Source of the DNA: a virus | Length of the DNA stretch: 39,033 bases | Virus record (IMG/VR): IMGVR_UViG_3300045999_009132 | Location: 1-39,033 of that record | Strand: one strand, 5' to 3' | Shown: positions 17,272 to 24,773 of the stretch, one piece after another | Layout of the letters: each line of letters starts with the position of its first letter | Numbering within the stretch: position 1 is the first letter of the stretch | Position numbers and translations under genes: made by a program | The notes under the pieces: model-generated | What the model was told of the DNA's origin: nothing | Database searches by the model: none | The model's input: the letters and a program-made list of their open reading frames with translations, nothing else

Positions 17272-17283
17272 CCCGAGGCGCCG

Positions 17284-17691
17284 ATGAGCCTGCCCCCCAT
17301 CGACGACGTAGCCGCCCTGCACGACCGCATGGACGCGGTCGAGGCCCAGCGCGACGTGTGGGCCGAACACCACCGCATGCTGGCCCAGCAGATTGCCGAG
17401 CTCACGCTCGCCACCCAGCGCCTGGCCACCCAGCACGCTGAGATGGAGCAGCGCATCCCGCAGCTCATGGCGCAGGGCATCGTGCAGGCCGTGGGCAACC
17501 CCGCCACCTGGCAGGCCGGGCGTGAAGCCATGCGCCGCCAGGCGCGTGAAGCGGCGGGCGGCTGGCTGCTCGGCGGCGTGAAGTTCATGTTCGACAAGCT
17601 GCTCTGGGCCGCCGTTGCGCTGCTCGCCATCTACACCCTCGGCGGCTGGCCTGCGCTGGCCGCCATCCTCAAGGCAAAGGCCACGACATGA
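17284..17691 (+). CDS. Coiled-coil protein with C-terminal membrane segment
   Basis: A 135-residue protein with a long N-terminal coiled coil (residues about 8-75, rich in Gln, Ala, Glu and His) and one hydrophobic segment near the C-terminus (LLWAAVALLAIYTLGGWPALAAIL, cited in two parts: LLWAAVALLAIY and GGWPALAAIL). The topology, cytoplasmic coil anchored by a C-terminal helix, fits a lysis accessory or antiholin. It overlaps the holin-like gene by four bases (ATGA) and has GAGGCGCC before its start. Lysis role is inferred from the neighbours. Confidence 0.6.
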   Translation: MSLPPIDDVAALHDRMDAVEAQRDVWAEHHRMLAQQIAELTLATQRLATQHAEMEQRIPQLMAQGIVQAVGNPATWQAGREAMRRQAREAAGGWLLGGVKFMFDKLLWAAVALLAIYTLGGWPALAAILKAKATT

Positions 17692-17912
17692 AGCTCATCG
17701 ACAACCTCCGCCAGGCCCCGCGCCTGTGGTCCGTGCAACTGGCCGCCCTGCTCGTCGCGTGGGGCAGCCTGCCGGTTGACCTGCAGGCCGCCATCGTCGG
17801 CCTCGTCGGCGTGCCGCCCGAGCGCGTGCCCGCGGTGCTGGGCCTGCTGGTCATCGTGGCCCGGCTCGTGCAGCAGCCGGCCCTGCAGCAGCCGCAGGAG
17901 CCGCAGCCATGA
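17688..17912 (+). CDS. Holin-like membrane protein
   Basis: A 74-residue protein with two hydrophobic stretches (WSVQLAALLVAWGSLP and VPAVLGLLVIVARLV) separated by a short turn, and a Pro/Gln-rich tail. It begins MKLIDNLRQAPRLWSVQ, the amphipathic start seen in small phage membrane proteins lying before endolysins. It overlaps the endolysin gene by four bases. Holins release the endolysin by making inner-membrane holes; that role is the natural inference, not proven by sequence. Confidence 0.7.
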   Translation: MKLIDNLRQAPRLWSVQLAALLVAWGSLPVDLQAAIVGLVGVPPERVPAVLGLLVIVARLVQQPALQQPQEPQP

Positions 17913-18529
17913 GCCTGGTGACGGTAGGCAGCCTCATCGCCGCCGGCCTGGCGCCCACGCAGGCCCGGCAGTTCGCCGAGCCGCTGGCCGCTGCGTGCGC
18001 GCGCTTCGCCATCGACACGCCCGCCAGGCTGGCCGGCTTCATCGCGCAGTGCCGCATCGAATCCGCCGGCTTCGCCCGGCTGGAAGAGGGCCTGAGCTAC
18101 AGCACGCCCGAGCGCATCCGCGCCGTGTTCCCCAGCCGCGTGCCCAGCCTGGCCGACGCCGCGCGCCTGGTGCGCCAGCCGCAGGCCCTGGCCAACCGGG
18201 TCTACAGCGGGCGCCTGGGCAACGGCGACGAAGCCTCGGGCGACGGCTGGCGCTACCGGGGCCGCGGCATCGTGCAGCTCACGGGCCGCGCCAACTACGC
18301 CGACGCGGCCACCGCGCTCGGTCGCCCCTACGTGGAGCAGCCCGAACTCGTCGCGCTGCCGCCCGACGCCTGCCTCACCGCCGCCTGGTTCTGGCACAGC
18401 CGCAAGCTCTCCATCCTGGCCGACTCGGCGCAGTGGGACGCCATCACCCGCGCCGTCAACGGCCCCGCCATGCTGCACGCCGCCGAGCGCCGCCAGTACG
18501 CCGAGCAGGCCCTCACCGCCTTCGCCTGA
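17909..18529 (+). CDS. Endolysin, glycoside hydrolase family 19
   Basis: Muralytic enzyme that cuts the glycan strands of peptidoglycan at lysis. The 206-residue chain is a single GH19 (chitinase-like) domain: FIAQCRIESAGF with catalytic E51, RLEEGLSYS with E59/E60 as partner acids, YRGRGIVQLTGRANY (the conserved substrate-groove motif), and PDACLTAAWFWHSR. No signal peptide or anchor, so export depends on the holin. Starts at an ATGA overlap with the holin-like gene. Confidence 0.92.
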   Translation: MSLVTVGSLIAAGLAPTQARQFAEPLAAACARFAIDTPARLAGFIAQCRIESAGFARLEEGLSYSTPERIRAVFPSRVPSLADAARLVRQPQALANRVYSGRLGNGDEASGDGWRYRGRGIVQLTGRANYADAATALGRPYVEQPELVALPPDACLTAAWFWHSRKLSILADSAQWDAITRAVNGPAMLHAAERRQYAEQALTAFA

Positions 18530-18540
18530 AAGGCCACCCG

Positions 18541-18903
18541 ATGCCCGCGACCACCTACGACATCATCATCGAGCAGGGCGCCACCTTCGCCTTGCACCTG
18601 CGCTACAAGACCAGCGCGGGCGCGCTCATCGACCTCACCGGCTACACCGCCCGCATGCAGGTGCGTGAGAGCTTCGACAGCACCGCGGCCATGCTGTCCT
18701 TCACCAGCGCCCCGGGCGGCGGCATCACGCTAGGCGGCGCGCTCGGCACCATCGACATCGAAGCCACCGACGAAGCCACCGCCGCCATCGCCGTGCGGCA
18801 GCAAGTCTGGGCCGTGTACGACATCGAGCTCGTGCCGCCAGACGGCCGCGCCATCCGGCTCATGCAGGGCCAGGCCGAGATCCGCCCGGAGGTCACGCGA
18901 TGA
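18541..18903 (+). CDS. Fibre-associated protein, unknown
   Basis: A 120-residue beta-rich protein. It begins TTYDIIIEQGATFALHL, has DLTGYTARMQVRESFDS in the first half and ends VYDIELVPPDGRAIRLMQG..EVTR; these are features of a common phage family located before tail fibres and described only as hypothetical or baseplate-like. The last codon overlaps the fibre start (ATGA at 18900-18903). A role at the fibre base is inferred from position. Confidence 0.7.
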   Translation: MPATTYDIIIEQGATFALHLRYKTSAGALIDLTGYTARMQVRESFDSTAAMLSFTSAPGGGITLGGALGTIDIEATDEATAAIAVRQQVWAVYDIELVPPDGRAIRLMQGQAEIRPEVTR

Positions 18904-21488
18904 GCATCATCATCGACGTCATCGAGCAGCCGCCGGCCGTCATCGACGTGCTGCAAAGCACGGCCACGGTGGTGGAGGTGCTCACGCCCGGCGGCGTGGC
19001 CGCCGTGCTCAGCCCGCTGGTCTACAACCCCAACACGCAGACGCTGAGCTTCGACCAGAGCCTGCTGACCGGCCTGCCGCCTTCGGCCGTCACCGGCACC
19101 GCCGTGGTGAACGCCGATCCGCGCCTGACCAACGCGCGCGCGCCCACCGCGCACAAAGCCACGCACGCCACCGGCGGCTCTGACGCGCTCAGCCCGGCCG
19201 ACATCGGCGCCGAACCGCTGGGCGCCGCCGCGTCGAGCATGTCGTCGCACCTGGCGGCGGCTGACCCGCACAGCCAGTACACCACCACCGCCGAAGCCGC
19301 CGCGGCTGCCCCGGTGCAGTCGGTTGCGGGAAAGACCGGCGCCGTGACGCTCACCCCGGCCGACGTAGGCGCTGATGCCGCCGGCACCGCCGCCGCGGCC
19401 GTCACCGCGCACGAAGCCGCGGCCGATCCGCACACCCAGTACACCACCGCCGCCCGGGTGCGCGCCGTCGTGCTCACGGGCCTGTCCACGGCCGTGTCTG
19501 CCGCCGTCACCGCGGCCGACAGCATCCTCTCCGCCCTGGGCAAGTTGCAGGCCCAGCTCACCGCGCACGTCGGCACCGGCGGCGCGGCCCACGCTGACGC
19601 CACCACCAGCACCGCCGGCTTCATGGCCGCGGCCGACAAAACCAAGCTCGACGGCATCGCGGCCGGCGCCACCGCCAACAGCAGCGACGCGCAACTCCGT
19701 GACCGCAGCACGCACACGGGCACGCAGGCCATCAACACCGTCACCGGCCTGCAGACCGCGCTCGACGGCAAGGAGGCCGTGGGCGCCGCCACCAACAGCA
19801 TGGCCACCCACCTGGCCGCCGCTGACCCGCACAGCCAGTACACCACCGCCGCCGAAGCGGCAGCCGCCGCACCGGTGCAGAGCGTGGCCGGCCGCACCGG
19901 CACCGTGACGCTGGCCGCCGCCGACATCACCGACAGCACGGCAGCCGGCCGCTCCGTGCTCACCGCTGCCGACGCTGCCGCCCAGCGCACGGCGCTCAGC
20001 CTGGTTCCGGGCACCGACGTGCAGGCCTACGACGCTGACCTGCAGGCCATCGCCGCGCTGGCCGGCACTGCGGGCCTGCTGCGCAAGACGGCCGCGAATA
20101 CCTGGTCGCTGGACACCTCGAGCTTCCTGACCGGCAACCAGACCGTCACCGTGACCGGCGACGCCAGCGGCTCGGGCGCCACGAGCATCGCGCTCACGCT
20201 GGCGAACAGCGGCGTTGCGGCGGGCACCTACAACGACAGCGCGACGCAGGTGCGCCCCTTCACGGTCGACGCCAAGGGCCGCGTCACGGCCGTCGGCGCC
20301 GCCGTCACCATCACCCCGGCCTGGGCCTCGATCACCGGCAAGCCCACCACGCTCAGCGGCTTCGGCATCACCGACGCCCAGCCGCTCGACAGTGACCTCA
20401 CGGCCATCGCGGCGCTGACGCACGCGGCCGACGGCTTCCTCGTTTCCAACGGCACCGCCTGGACCCGCAAGACCCCGGCCGACGCGCTGGTCAGCCTGGG
20501 CCTGGGCACGCCGACCGGCACCGGCAATGTGGTGCGGGCGACCTCCCCAACGCTCAGCAACCCGACCATCTCCGGCGTCCTCTCCCTCGCCGCAGGTACC
20601 GCGCTCCTGCCGTCTCTGGCGGCCACGGGTGACTTGGACACCGGGATGTGGTTCCCGGCGGCCAACACGGTGGCGTGGAGTACGGGTGGGCTGGAGGCGA
20701 TGCGGATCAGCAGTGCTGGGAATGTGGGAATTGGGACGACGAGTCCTGCGACCAAACTACATGTTTACGCAGCGAGTGGCTACAACGAAATACGTGTTGG
20801 CAGTGGCTCAAACAGCTTCGGCTTCGCTATCGACACCAGTACCGCGTATCTGGCTGCGTTCCAGGCAACTCCGCTGGTTTTCCAAACTAACTCGCAAGAG
20901 CGTATGCGCATTACTGGCACAGGTAATGTCGGCATCGGCACCACGGCGCCAGCCGGAAAACTTGACATCGTTACCGGAACATTTCGTGGTTATTTTGACG
21001 ACGCTGCGGGCACTCTATTTAGACTGAATGCTGTTGATGCCGCAAACACTGTTTATGGGCCACTGACACTCAACGGGAGCATCTTAACTTTCCAGACGAG
21101 TGCGGCCGAGCGCATGCGCATCGACAGCGCGGGCAACGTCGGCATCAATACAAGCAACCCGCAGTATCTGCTGCACCTTAACCAAAACGGCAATACCCAG
21201 GTGTGGGTGTCCGCGACAAATGCGGGCACCAATAGCGCTGGTATCGCGTTTGAAAACGCGGGTCAGAGAAACTGGCAAATCTGGGCCGATCGCACCAACG
21301 ACGCAATGCAGTTGGGCCACAACTCGCGCGGCTCTGTGGTTCTGGCTCTTAAGCCCGGTGGACAGACCCGCTTCGTGCCCCTCGCAGCCGACCCCACGGT
21401 CAACGTCGAAGACGGCGACGTCTACTACAACAGCGCCACCAACAAACTCCGCGTCCGCGCTGGCGGCGCGTGGGCTGACCTCAACTGA
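18900..21488 (+). CDS. Tail fibre protein
   Basis: An 862-residue fibre that should bind the host surface. N-terminal attachment part, then Ala/Thr-rich shaft repeats: HLAAADPHSQYTT followed by AEAAAAAPVQSVAG and T(G)xVTL occurs at residues about 117 and 304, with a shorter version (AHEAAADPHTQYTTAA) between. Residues about 585-800 carry ERMRI..(G)NVGIGT/NVGINT repeats, usual in fibre tips, and the chain ends with DGDVYYNSATNKLRVRAGGAWADLN-type closing strands. From about 20650 to 21370 the DNA is visibly less GC-rich, suggesting that the tip was exchanged. Trimer formation is expected for the class. Confidence 0.9.
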   Translation: MSIIIDVIEQPPAVIDVLQSTATVVEVLTPGGVAAVLSPLVYNPNTQTLSFDQSLLTGLPPSAVTGTAVVNADPRLTNARAPTAHKATHATGGSDALSPADIGAEPLGAAASSMSSHLAAADPHSQYTTTAEAAAAAPVQSVAGKTGAVTLTPADVGADAAGTAAAAVTAHEAAADPHTQYTTAARVRAVVLTGLSTAVSAAVTAADSILSALGKLQAQLTAHVGTGGAAHADATTSTAGFMAAADKTKLDGIAAGATANSSDAQLRDRSTHTGTQAINTVTGLQTALDGKEAVGAATNSMATHLAAADPHSQYTTAAEAAAAAPVQSVAGRTGTVTLAAADITDSTAAGRSVLTAADAAAQRTALSLVPGTDVQAYDADLQAIAALAGTAGLLRKTAANTWSLDTSSFLTGNQTVTVTGDASGSGATSIALTLANSGVAAGTYNDSATQVRPFTVDAKGRVTAVGAAVTITPAWASITGKPTTLSGFGITDAQPLDSDLTAIAALTHAADGFLVSNGTAWTRKTPADALVSLGLGTPTGTGNVVRATSPTLSNPTISGVLSLAAGTALLPSLAATGDLDTGMWFPAANTVAWSTGGLEAMRISSAGNVGIGTTSPATKLHVYAASGYNEIRVGSGSNSFGFAIDTSTAYLAAFQATPLVFQTNSQERMRITGTGNVGIGTTAPAGKLDIVTGTFRGYFDDAAGTLFRLNAVDAANTVYGPLTLNGSILTFQTSAAERMRIDSAGNVGINTSNPQYLLHLNQNGNTQVWVSATNAGTNSAGIAFENAGQRNWQIWADRTNDAMQLGHNSRGSVVLALKPGGQTRFVPLAADPTVNVEDGDVYYNSATNKLRVRAGGAWADLN

Positions 21489-21499
21489 TGGAGCGAATC

Positions 21500-21829
21500 A
21501 TGAACATCATGAACTGGAAAATCGAGTGGATGCGCAAGATGCCGCAGGCCGGCGACGCCACCGACGTCGTGGTCGAGGTCGGCTGGCGGCTCACGCGCAC
21601 CGAGGGCGAGCACAGCGCATCGGCCTACGGGTCGGTCGGCTTCACGGTGCCCGAGTCCCCGGGTGAGGGCTTCACCCCCTTCGACCAACTCACGGAGCCC
21701 CAGGTGCTCGGCTGGGTCTGGTCGTCCGGCGTCGACCGTGAGGCCACGGAGGCCGCTGTCGCCGGCCAGCTCGACGCACTCGTCAATCCCCCCACCATCA
21801 TGGCCACGCTGCCCTGGAGCGCCCAGTGA
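21500..21829 (+). CDS. Fibre-downstream protein, unknown
   Basis: A 109-residue protein after the fibre. ATG 21500 is preferred because GGAG (21490-21493) lies six bases upstream; ATG 21488 would start inside that region and overlaps the fibre stop. It contains VVVEVGWRLTRTEGEHSASAYG and a C-terminal helix REATEAAVAGQLDALVNP. Proteins of this look often follow fibres and describe small baseplate-like or chaperone-like products. Not a recognised fibre-assembly family. Confidence 0.6.
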   Translation: MNIMNWKIEWMRKMPQAGDATDVVVEVGWRLTRTEGEHSASAYGSVGFTVPESPGEGFTPFDQLTEPQVLGWVWSSGVDREATEAAVAGQLDALVNPPTIMATLPWSAQ

Positions 21830-22053
21830 CCCAACCCCAACTGACCGCCGCCACGCCCGTCACGCTGACGCTCGGCCTCGTCGACGCCATGCTCCGCCAC
21901 CTGGGCCAGCAGCCTCACGCCCAGGTCGACCCGCTCGTGCAGGCCATCCGCGCCGAGCTGGCGCCGCAGCTCCAGCCCAAGCCCGCCGAGCCCGCCGCAC
22001 AGCCGCCGGCCGCCCCGGCGCCCGCAGCCGAACCACAGGCGGCCCAGGCGTGA
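21826..22053 (+). CDS. Small Pro/Ala-rich protein, unknown
   Basis: A 75-residue protein with GTG start overlapping the upstream stop (GTGA) and its own stop overlapping the GTG of Rz. The first half is helical (LTLGLVDAMLRHLGQQPHAQVD), the second half is almost only Pro, Ala, Gln and Glu. No membrane segment. Coupling on both sides shows it is translated; function unknown. Confidence 0.55.
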   Translation: MTQPQLTAATPVTLTLGLVDAMLRHLGQQPHAQVDPLVQAIRAELAPQLQPKPAEPAAQPPAAPAPAAEPQAAQA

Positions 22054-22532
22054 TCCAGTACGCCCTGCGCGCCGTGCTGGCGGCGGCCATCGTCGCCGCC
22101 GCCGCATCCGCGCTCACAGCCGCCTACCGCGCCGGCCGCACCAGCGCCCAGCTCGAACACGCCCAGGCCGCCGCCGCCGCCGCAGAGCAGGCCCGCGAAC
22201 TGGCCCGCGAACGCGCCCGCGCCAACCAGGGGATCGACCATGACCTCCACCAGACCCTGCGCACCGCTCAGGCTCGCGCTGATGCTGCTCGCGCTGATGC
22301 TGACGGCCTGCGCCACGCCCTCGCCAGCGCCACCGCAGCCGCCCCAGCAGCTTCCGCCGCCGCCGGCTGCACTCACGTCACCGAGCAACGTGACGGAATG
22401 GCGCGCCTTCTCGGAGAGGCTGCGGAACTGGTTGCAGAGTGCGCAGCGCGAGGTGACGTCCTGGCTGCCACCGCCGCCGGGCTGCAGCGTTACCTCACCG
22501 AAGTCGGGGGCGTGTCTGTGACCGGCAAGTAG
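22050..22532 (+). CDS. Rz: i-spanin, Rz-like
   Basis: Inner-membrane spanin subunit that, with the outer-membrane partner, fuses the two membranes in the last step of lysis. The 160-residue product has an N-terminal signal anchor (YALRAVLAAAIVAAAASALTAA, cited in part: AVLAAAIVAAAASAL) and a long Ala/Arg/Glu-rich periplasmic coiled coil (about 30-95). The start is GTG 22050, overlapping the previous stop. The o-spanin gene is nested in another frame at 22240-22521, the lambda arrangement, which makes the identification firm despite the low sequence conservation of spanins. Confidence 0.85.
   Translation: MIQYALRAVLAAAIVAAAASALTAAYRAGRTSAQLEHAQAAAAAAEQARELARERARANQGIDHDLHQTLRTAQARADAARADADGLRHALASATAAAPAASAAAGCTHVTEQRDGMARLLGEAAELVAECAARGDVLAATAAGLQRYLTEVGGVSVTGK
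22240..22521 (+). CDS. Rz1: o-spanin lipoprotein, Rz1-like
   Basis: Entirely nested within Rz in the +1 frame. The 93-residue chain starts with a lipoprotein signal (RLALMLLALMLTAC) whose lipobox LTAC puts the lipidated cysteine at residue 24. The mature protein begins with a proline-rich stretch (PSPAPPQPPQQLPPPP), the mark of Rz1. It would anchor in the outer membrane and bind the Rz coiled coil across the periplasm. It is longer than lambda Rz1 (60 residues) by a C-terminal part with WRAFSERLRNWLQSAQ, a helix that may widen the contact with Rz. Confidence 0.85.
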   Translation: MTSTRPCAPLRLALMLLALMLTACATPSPAPPQPPQQLPPPPAALTSPSNVTEWRAFSERLRNWLQSAQREVTSWLPPPPGCSVTSPKSGACL

Positions 22533-22541
22533 AGGGCAGAA

Positions 22542-22791
22542 TCGGCTGCTACTGCCCACTTCATAGGTGGGCGCGAAAAGTGATTTTGTAGCATCAATTT
22601 AACCCGTTGATTTGCAACGAGAATTTAGGATTGCAAATCCGTCTAGCCCGGTTCGACTCCGGGTCGCGCCTCCAAAAAATACAAGCGAAATCAAGCACTT
22701 ACGAAACCCGGCCTGTCCGGGTTTCATTGTTTTTGCGCTCAGGATCAGCAGTATTCAGTCGGCTGCTACTGGAAAAAAGTAGCATGCTACC
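22542..22791. other. attP: attP region with integrase arm-type repeats
   Basis: The 309-base gene-free stretch between Rz and the integrase holds the phage attachment site. The core is the tRNA-Cys 3' half (22628-22674). Around it is a repeated hexamer-heptamer: TGCTACT at 22547-22553 and 22764-22770, TGTAGCA at 22587-22593, AGTAGCA at 22778-22784 and TGCTACC at 22785-22791. Two copies are part of a 13-base direct repeat TCGGCTGCTACTG (22542-22554, 22759-22771) and two form the palindrome GTAGCATGCTAC (22779-22790). Such repeats on both sides of a core are expected for arm-type sites of a lambda-like integrase. Confidence 0.75.
22628..22674 (+). other. tRNA-Cys 3' half (attachment core)
   Basis: The segment GGATTGCAAATCC (22628-22640) followed by GTCTAG, a perfect T arm (CCCGG TTCGACT CCGGG), the acceptor strand TCGCGCC, T and an encoded CCA matches bacterial tRNA-Cys(GCA) from the anticodon stem to the 3' end. 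The outer anticodon-stem pairs and the normal D arm are missing, so it is not a functional tRNA. On integration it would restore the 3' end of the host tRNA-Cys gene. An inverted copy of the anticodon segment, GATTTGCAA (22609-22617) with TTGCAAATC (22631-22639), may mark core-type integrase sites. Confidence 0.85.
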
Positions 22792-22841
22792 CCGGTGGCG
22801 GTGCGTGAAGGGCGACGAGGCCGGTTACAGTCCGGCGCGTC

Positions 22842-23999
22842 ATGCCGATGAATGTCCAGAGTCGAGGGAAGAAGGCGCAGCTTCGGGTCACGCACAAGCT
22901 GCTGCCCAAGGCCTTCTTCTTCACCTTCGAGAGCGAGTCTGAGGCCCGCTCCTACGGCCAGCAGCTCGTCGCGCTGCTGGATCGCGGCGTGGTGCCTGGC
23001 GAGCTGCTCGCCGCCGCGCCGAAGGCGGCCGATGACCTGCTCATCGTCGAGGTCATCCGCGCCTACACCCAGGCCGCCCCGATCACCGACTCCGACGACC
23101 AGCTCCTGACGCAGATCATGGGCGAGGTCGTCGGCCTGCGCGTGTCTGGCCTGACCTGGGCCTGGGTCGACCGCTACGTCAACGAGCTTAAGCTCAAGCG
23201 CCACCTGGCGCCGTCGACCATCCGCAAGCGCGTCGGCGTGCTCGGCCGTGTCATGGACTGGCACCTGCGCCGCGTGACGCCGAAGGATCAGCCGATGCCG
23301 GCCAATCCGCTGCGGCTGCTACCGCGTGGCTACTCGACCTACAGCCGCGCCGATGCCGACGCCCTGGCAAAGCGCGACCTCGAGCCCCGGCGCGACCAGC
23401 ACCGCGACCGGCGGCTGCTGGCCGACGAAGAGGCGCGCATCCGCGCGGCCCTCGCCGGCGAGAAGCGGGAGGACCGCGAGCGGGCGCTGACGCCCGACGT
23501 CGAGTTCACGATGCTGTTCGACCTGCTGGTGCACACCGGCCTGCGGCTGCGCGAAGCGTACCGGCTGCGCGTCGATCAGATCGACCTGGCGCGCGGGATC
23601 ATCCGCGTCGAAGGGTCGAAGGGCCACCGCGGGGCCGAGAAGCCGCGCACGGTGCCACTGGTGCCGGTGCTGCGCGAGCGGCTGCAGGCGTACCTGCTCG
23701 GGCGCCGCGGGCTGATGTTCGGCTTTTGGGACGGCACCGACGCCGATCTGAAGAAGGCGACCGCGCGCCTGTCGGCACGCTTCGCCGTGCTGTTCGACTA
23801 CGCGAAGGTGCCCGACTTTACCGAGCACGACCTGCGCCACGAAGCCACCTGCCGCTGGGTCGAGATGCGCAGCCGCACGCGCGGCGGCTGGGCGTTCTCT
23901 GAGGTCGAGGTGTGCCGGATCATGGGGTGGTCCGACACTCGGATGATGCTGCGGTATGCCAGCCTGCGCGGGGAGGATCTGGCGGCGCGGCTGGCGTGA
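22842..23999 (+). CDS. int: Phage integrase, tyrosine recombinase
   Basis: Site-specific recombinase that integrates the phage at tRNA-Cys. 385 residues: an N-terminal arm-binding part, a SAM-like core-binding domain (about 65-150) and the catalytic domain. Catalytic residues visible: R235 in TGLRLREA, a lysine in the SKGHRGAEKPRTVPL beta turn, H329/R332 in EHDLRH, W363 in GWSD, and nucleophile Y372 in MLRYASL. The gene lies directly beside attP. It lacks obvious features of integron integrases, so it is not expected to act on the attC sites downstream. The start ATG 22842 has no strong ribosome binding site. Confidence 0.95.
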   Translation: MPMNVQSRGKKAQLRVTHKLLPKAFFFTFESESEARSYGQQLVALLDRGVVPGELLAAAPKAADDLLIVEVIRAYTQAAPITDSDDQLLTQIMGEVVGLRVSGLTWAWVDRYVNELKLKRHLAPSTIRKRVGVLGRVMDWHLRRVTPKDQPMPANPLRLLPRGYSTYSRADADALAKRDLEPRRDQHRDRRLLADEEARIRAALAGEKREDRERALTPDVEFTMLFDLLVHTGLRLREAYRLRVDQIDLARGIIRVEGSKGHRGAEKPRTVPLVPVLRERLQAYLLGRRGLMFGFWDGTDADLKKATARLSARFAVLFDYAKVPDFTEHDLRHEATCRWVEMRSRTRGGWAFSEVEVCRIMGWSDTRMMLRYASLRGEDLAARLA

Positions 24000-24001
24000 T
24001 G

Positions 24002-24023
24002 GGCCAACTGGGTTGGCCTATTT
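24002..24023 (+). terminator. Hairpin after integrase
   Basis: Perfect 7-base inverted repeat GGCCAAC (24002-24008) and GTTGGCC (24012-24018) with a TGG loop, followed by TATTT, two bases after the integrase stop. It could end integrase transcription, although the T tract is short. The left edge of the cassette array (GTTAGGC at 24027) begins nine bases later, so a relic of an integron-type site is an alternative reading. Confidence 0.5.
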
Positions 24024-24308
24024 CGCGTTAGGCCCTTCAGGCTTCGGCATCCAGTGCGTTACGCGCCGCACAAGCGGGGCTGGCAAAGCCCACGACCCCT
24101 GGTCGCAATCCCAAACAGGCCCGTTCTTGGTGTACCTGCAGGAGCTCAATGCAACGTGACCGCCTACGATCAGTCGGTACATCGGCTGCCTCCACACCAG
24201 AACTTCCTCCCCACTGGCTGGCAATTCGGTGTCGCATGCCGTCCACGGGCCTAACAGGTCGTTGCACCCGGACCCGCGGTCGGCTGTGCTCGAATCGTCG
24301 TTGCTCAT
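24018..24308 (-). CDS. DUF551 protein (cassette A cargo)
   Basis: A 96-residue protein whose pattern is that of DUF551: W..CDTELPASGEEVLVW near the start, a VGGHVAL and PVWDC strand region, and the closing VTHWMPKPEGP. DUF551 proteins are common in phage early operons; their function is unknown. It is the only gene of cassette A (24028-24350) and runs against the attC direction. Its first 60 bases lie inside attC1, and its last codons and stop (TAG, 24018-24020) lie outside the cassette in phage sequence, so the C-terminus is a junction product. The counterpart at 28418 is of the same type. Confidence 0.8.
   Translation of the reverse strand: MSNDDSSTADRGSGCNDLLGPWTACDTELPASGEEVLVWRQPMYRLIVGGHVALSSCRYTKNGPVWDCDQGSWALPAPLVRRVTHWMPKPEGPNAK
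24027..24033 (+). other. Left boundary of cassette array (GTTRRRY)
   Basis: GTTAGGC fits the integron core GTTRRRY and is preceded by CGC as usual. TTAGGC (24028-24033) is the start of cassette A; the G belongs to the receiving site. Removing 24028-25775 would rejoin this G with TTAGAC, giving the empty site GTTAGAC just after the integrase gene. Confidence 0.75.
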
Positions 24309-24356
24309 TCGGTGCTCCAGTGGCCCATGCGCGGGCCGGTGAACGGTGCGTTAGCC
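24249..24356 (+). other. attC: attC site 1 (cassette A)
   Basis: Integron recombination site of 108 bases. R'' GCCTAAC (24249-24255), L'' arm GTTGCACCCGGACCCGCG, L' arm CGCGGGCCGGTGAAC, R' GTTAGCC (24350-24356). The two arms pair except for an unpaired G and C on the left strand and one mismatch, the asymmetric extrahelical-base layout of attC. R'' is the exact reverse complement of GTTAGGC (24027-24033) at the left edge of the same cassette. Confidence 0.85.
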
Positions 24357-24773
24357 AGCGCCAACAGCCCCGCGCGCCAGCGCTCGCGCGTCTTCCAGGG
24401 CGTTGTGTGGCACGCGCGAAGTCGTTGCCGTGTCGGGCAAGTCGCGGCGGACCTCAAACGTCATGCAGTCAGGGCCGACCCGCTCGCCTGGCGCCCACTC
24501 CAGAAAGTTGCACAGGTGCGCAATGTCGCCGGGCCAGTCAGAAACGATATGCACGCTGTCGAAGCTGCACAGGAATGCGCCCAGCTCGCCGCGCAGCGTG
24601 GCGTCTCGCTGCGGCTCTTGGTTCAGGCGCGGCATCACATGTTCTTTCACCCACCAGCCGGGGTCGTCGCAGAAGCGCACGCCGTACCACTCGCGGCCAT
24701 CCTCGGCCACCAGCGCCAGCGAAATCAGCGCGCCTCTGTACTCGTTGAACTCGGTGTCTATCCACAGCTTCAC
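24351..24773 (-). CDS. DEDD 3'-5' exonuclease-like protein (cassette B cargo)
   Basis: A 140-residue protein of the Rv2179c/PF16473-like 3'-5' exonuclease group. Motif I is D6 and E8 in LWIDTEFNEYRG; motif II is HIVSDWPGD; motif III is PHNALEDARALA with the final H and D, so all four acidic residues of a DEDDh site are present. The start is GTG 24773 with AAGGA seven bases upstream. It is the sole gene of cassette B (24351-24865). Its stop TAA is formed by the cassette edge GTTAGCC itself. A second DEDD exonuclease is encoded by the phage at 28982. Substrate (RNA or DNA) cannot be told. Confidence 0.85.
   Translation of the reverse strand: MKLWIDTEFNEYRGALISLALVAEDGREWYGVRFCDDPGWWVKEHVMPRLNQEPQRDATLRGELGAFLCSFDSVHIVSDWPGDIAHLCNFLEWAPGERVGPDCMTFEVRRDLPDTATTSRVPHNALEDARALARGAVGAG

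Noticed and set aside
22570-22674. Intact phage-encoded tRNA-Cys
   Set aside because: 105 bases is too long, the outer anticodon-stem pairs do not form and no D arm is present at normal spacing. It is kept as an attP core with a possible 5' relic.
22842-23999. Integrase as an integron integrase (IntI)
   Set aside because: It sits next to attP with a tRNA core and looks like an ordinary phage tyrosine recombinase; no IntI-specific insertion could be recognised.
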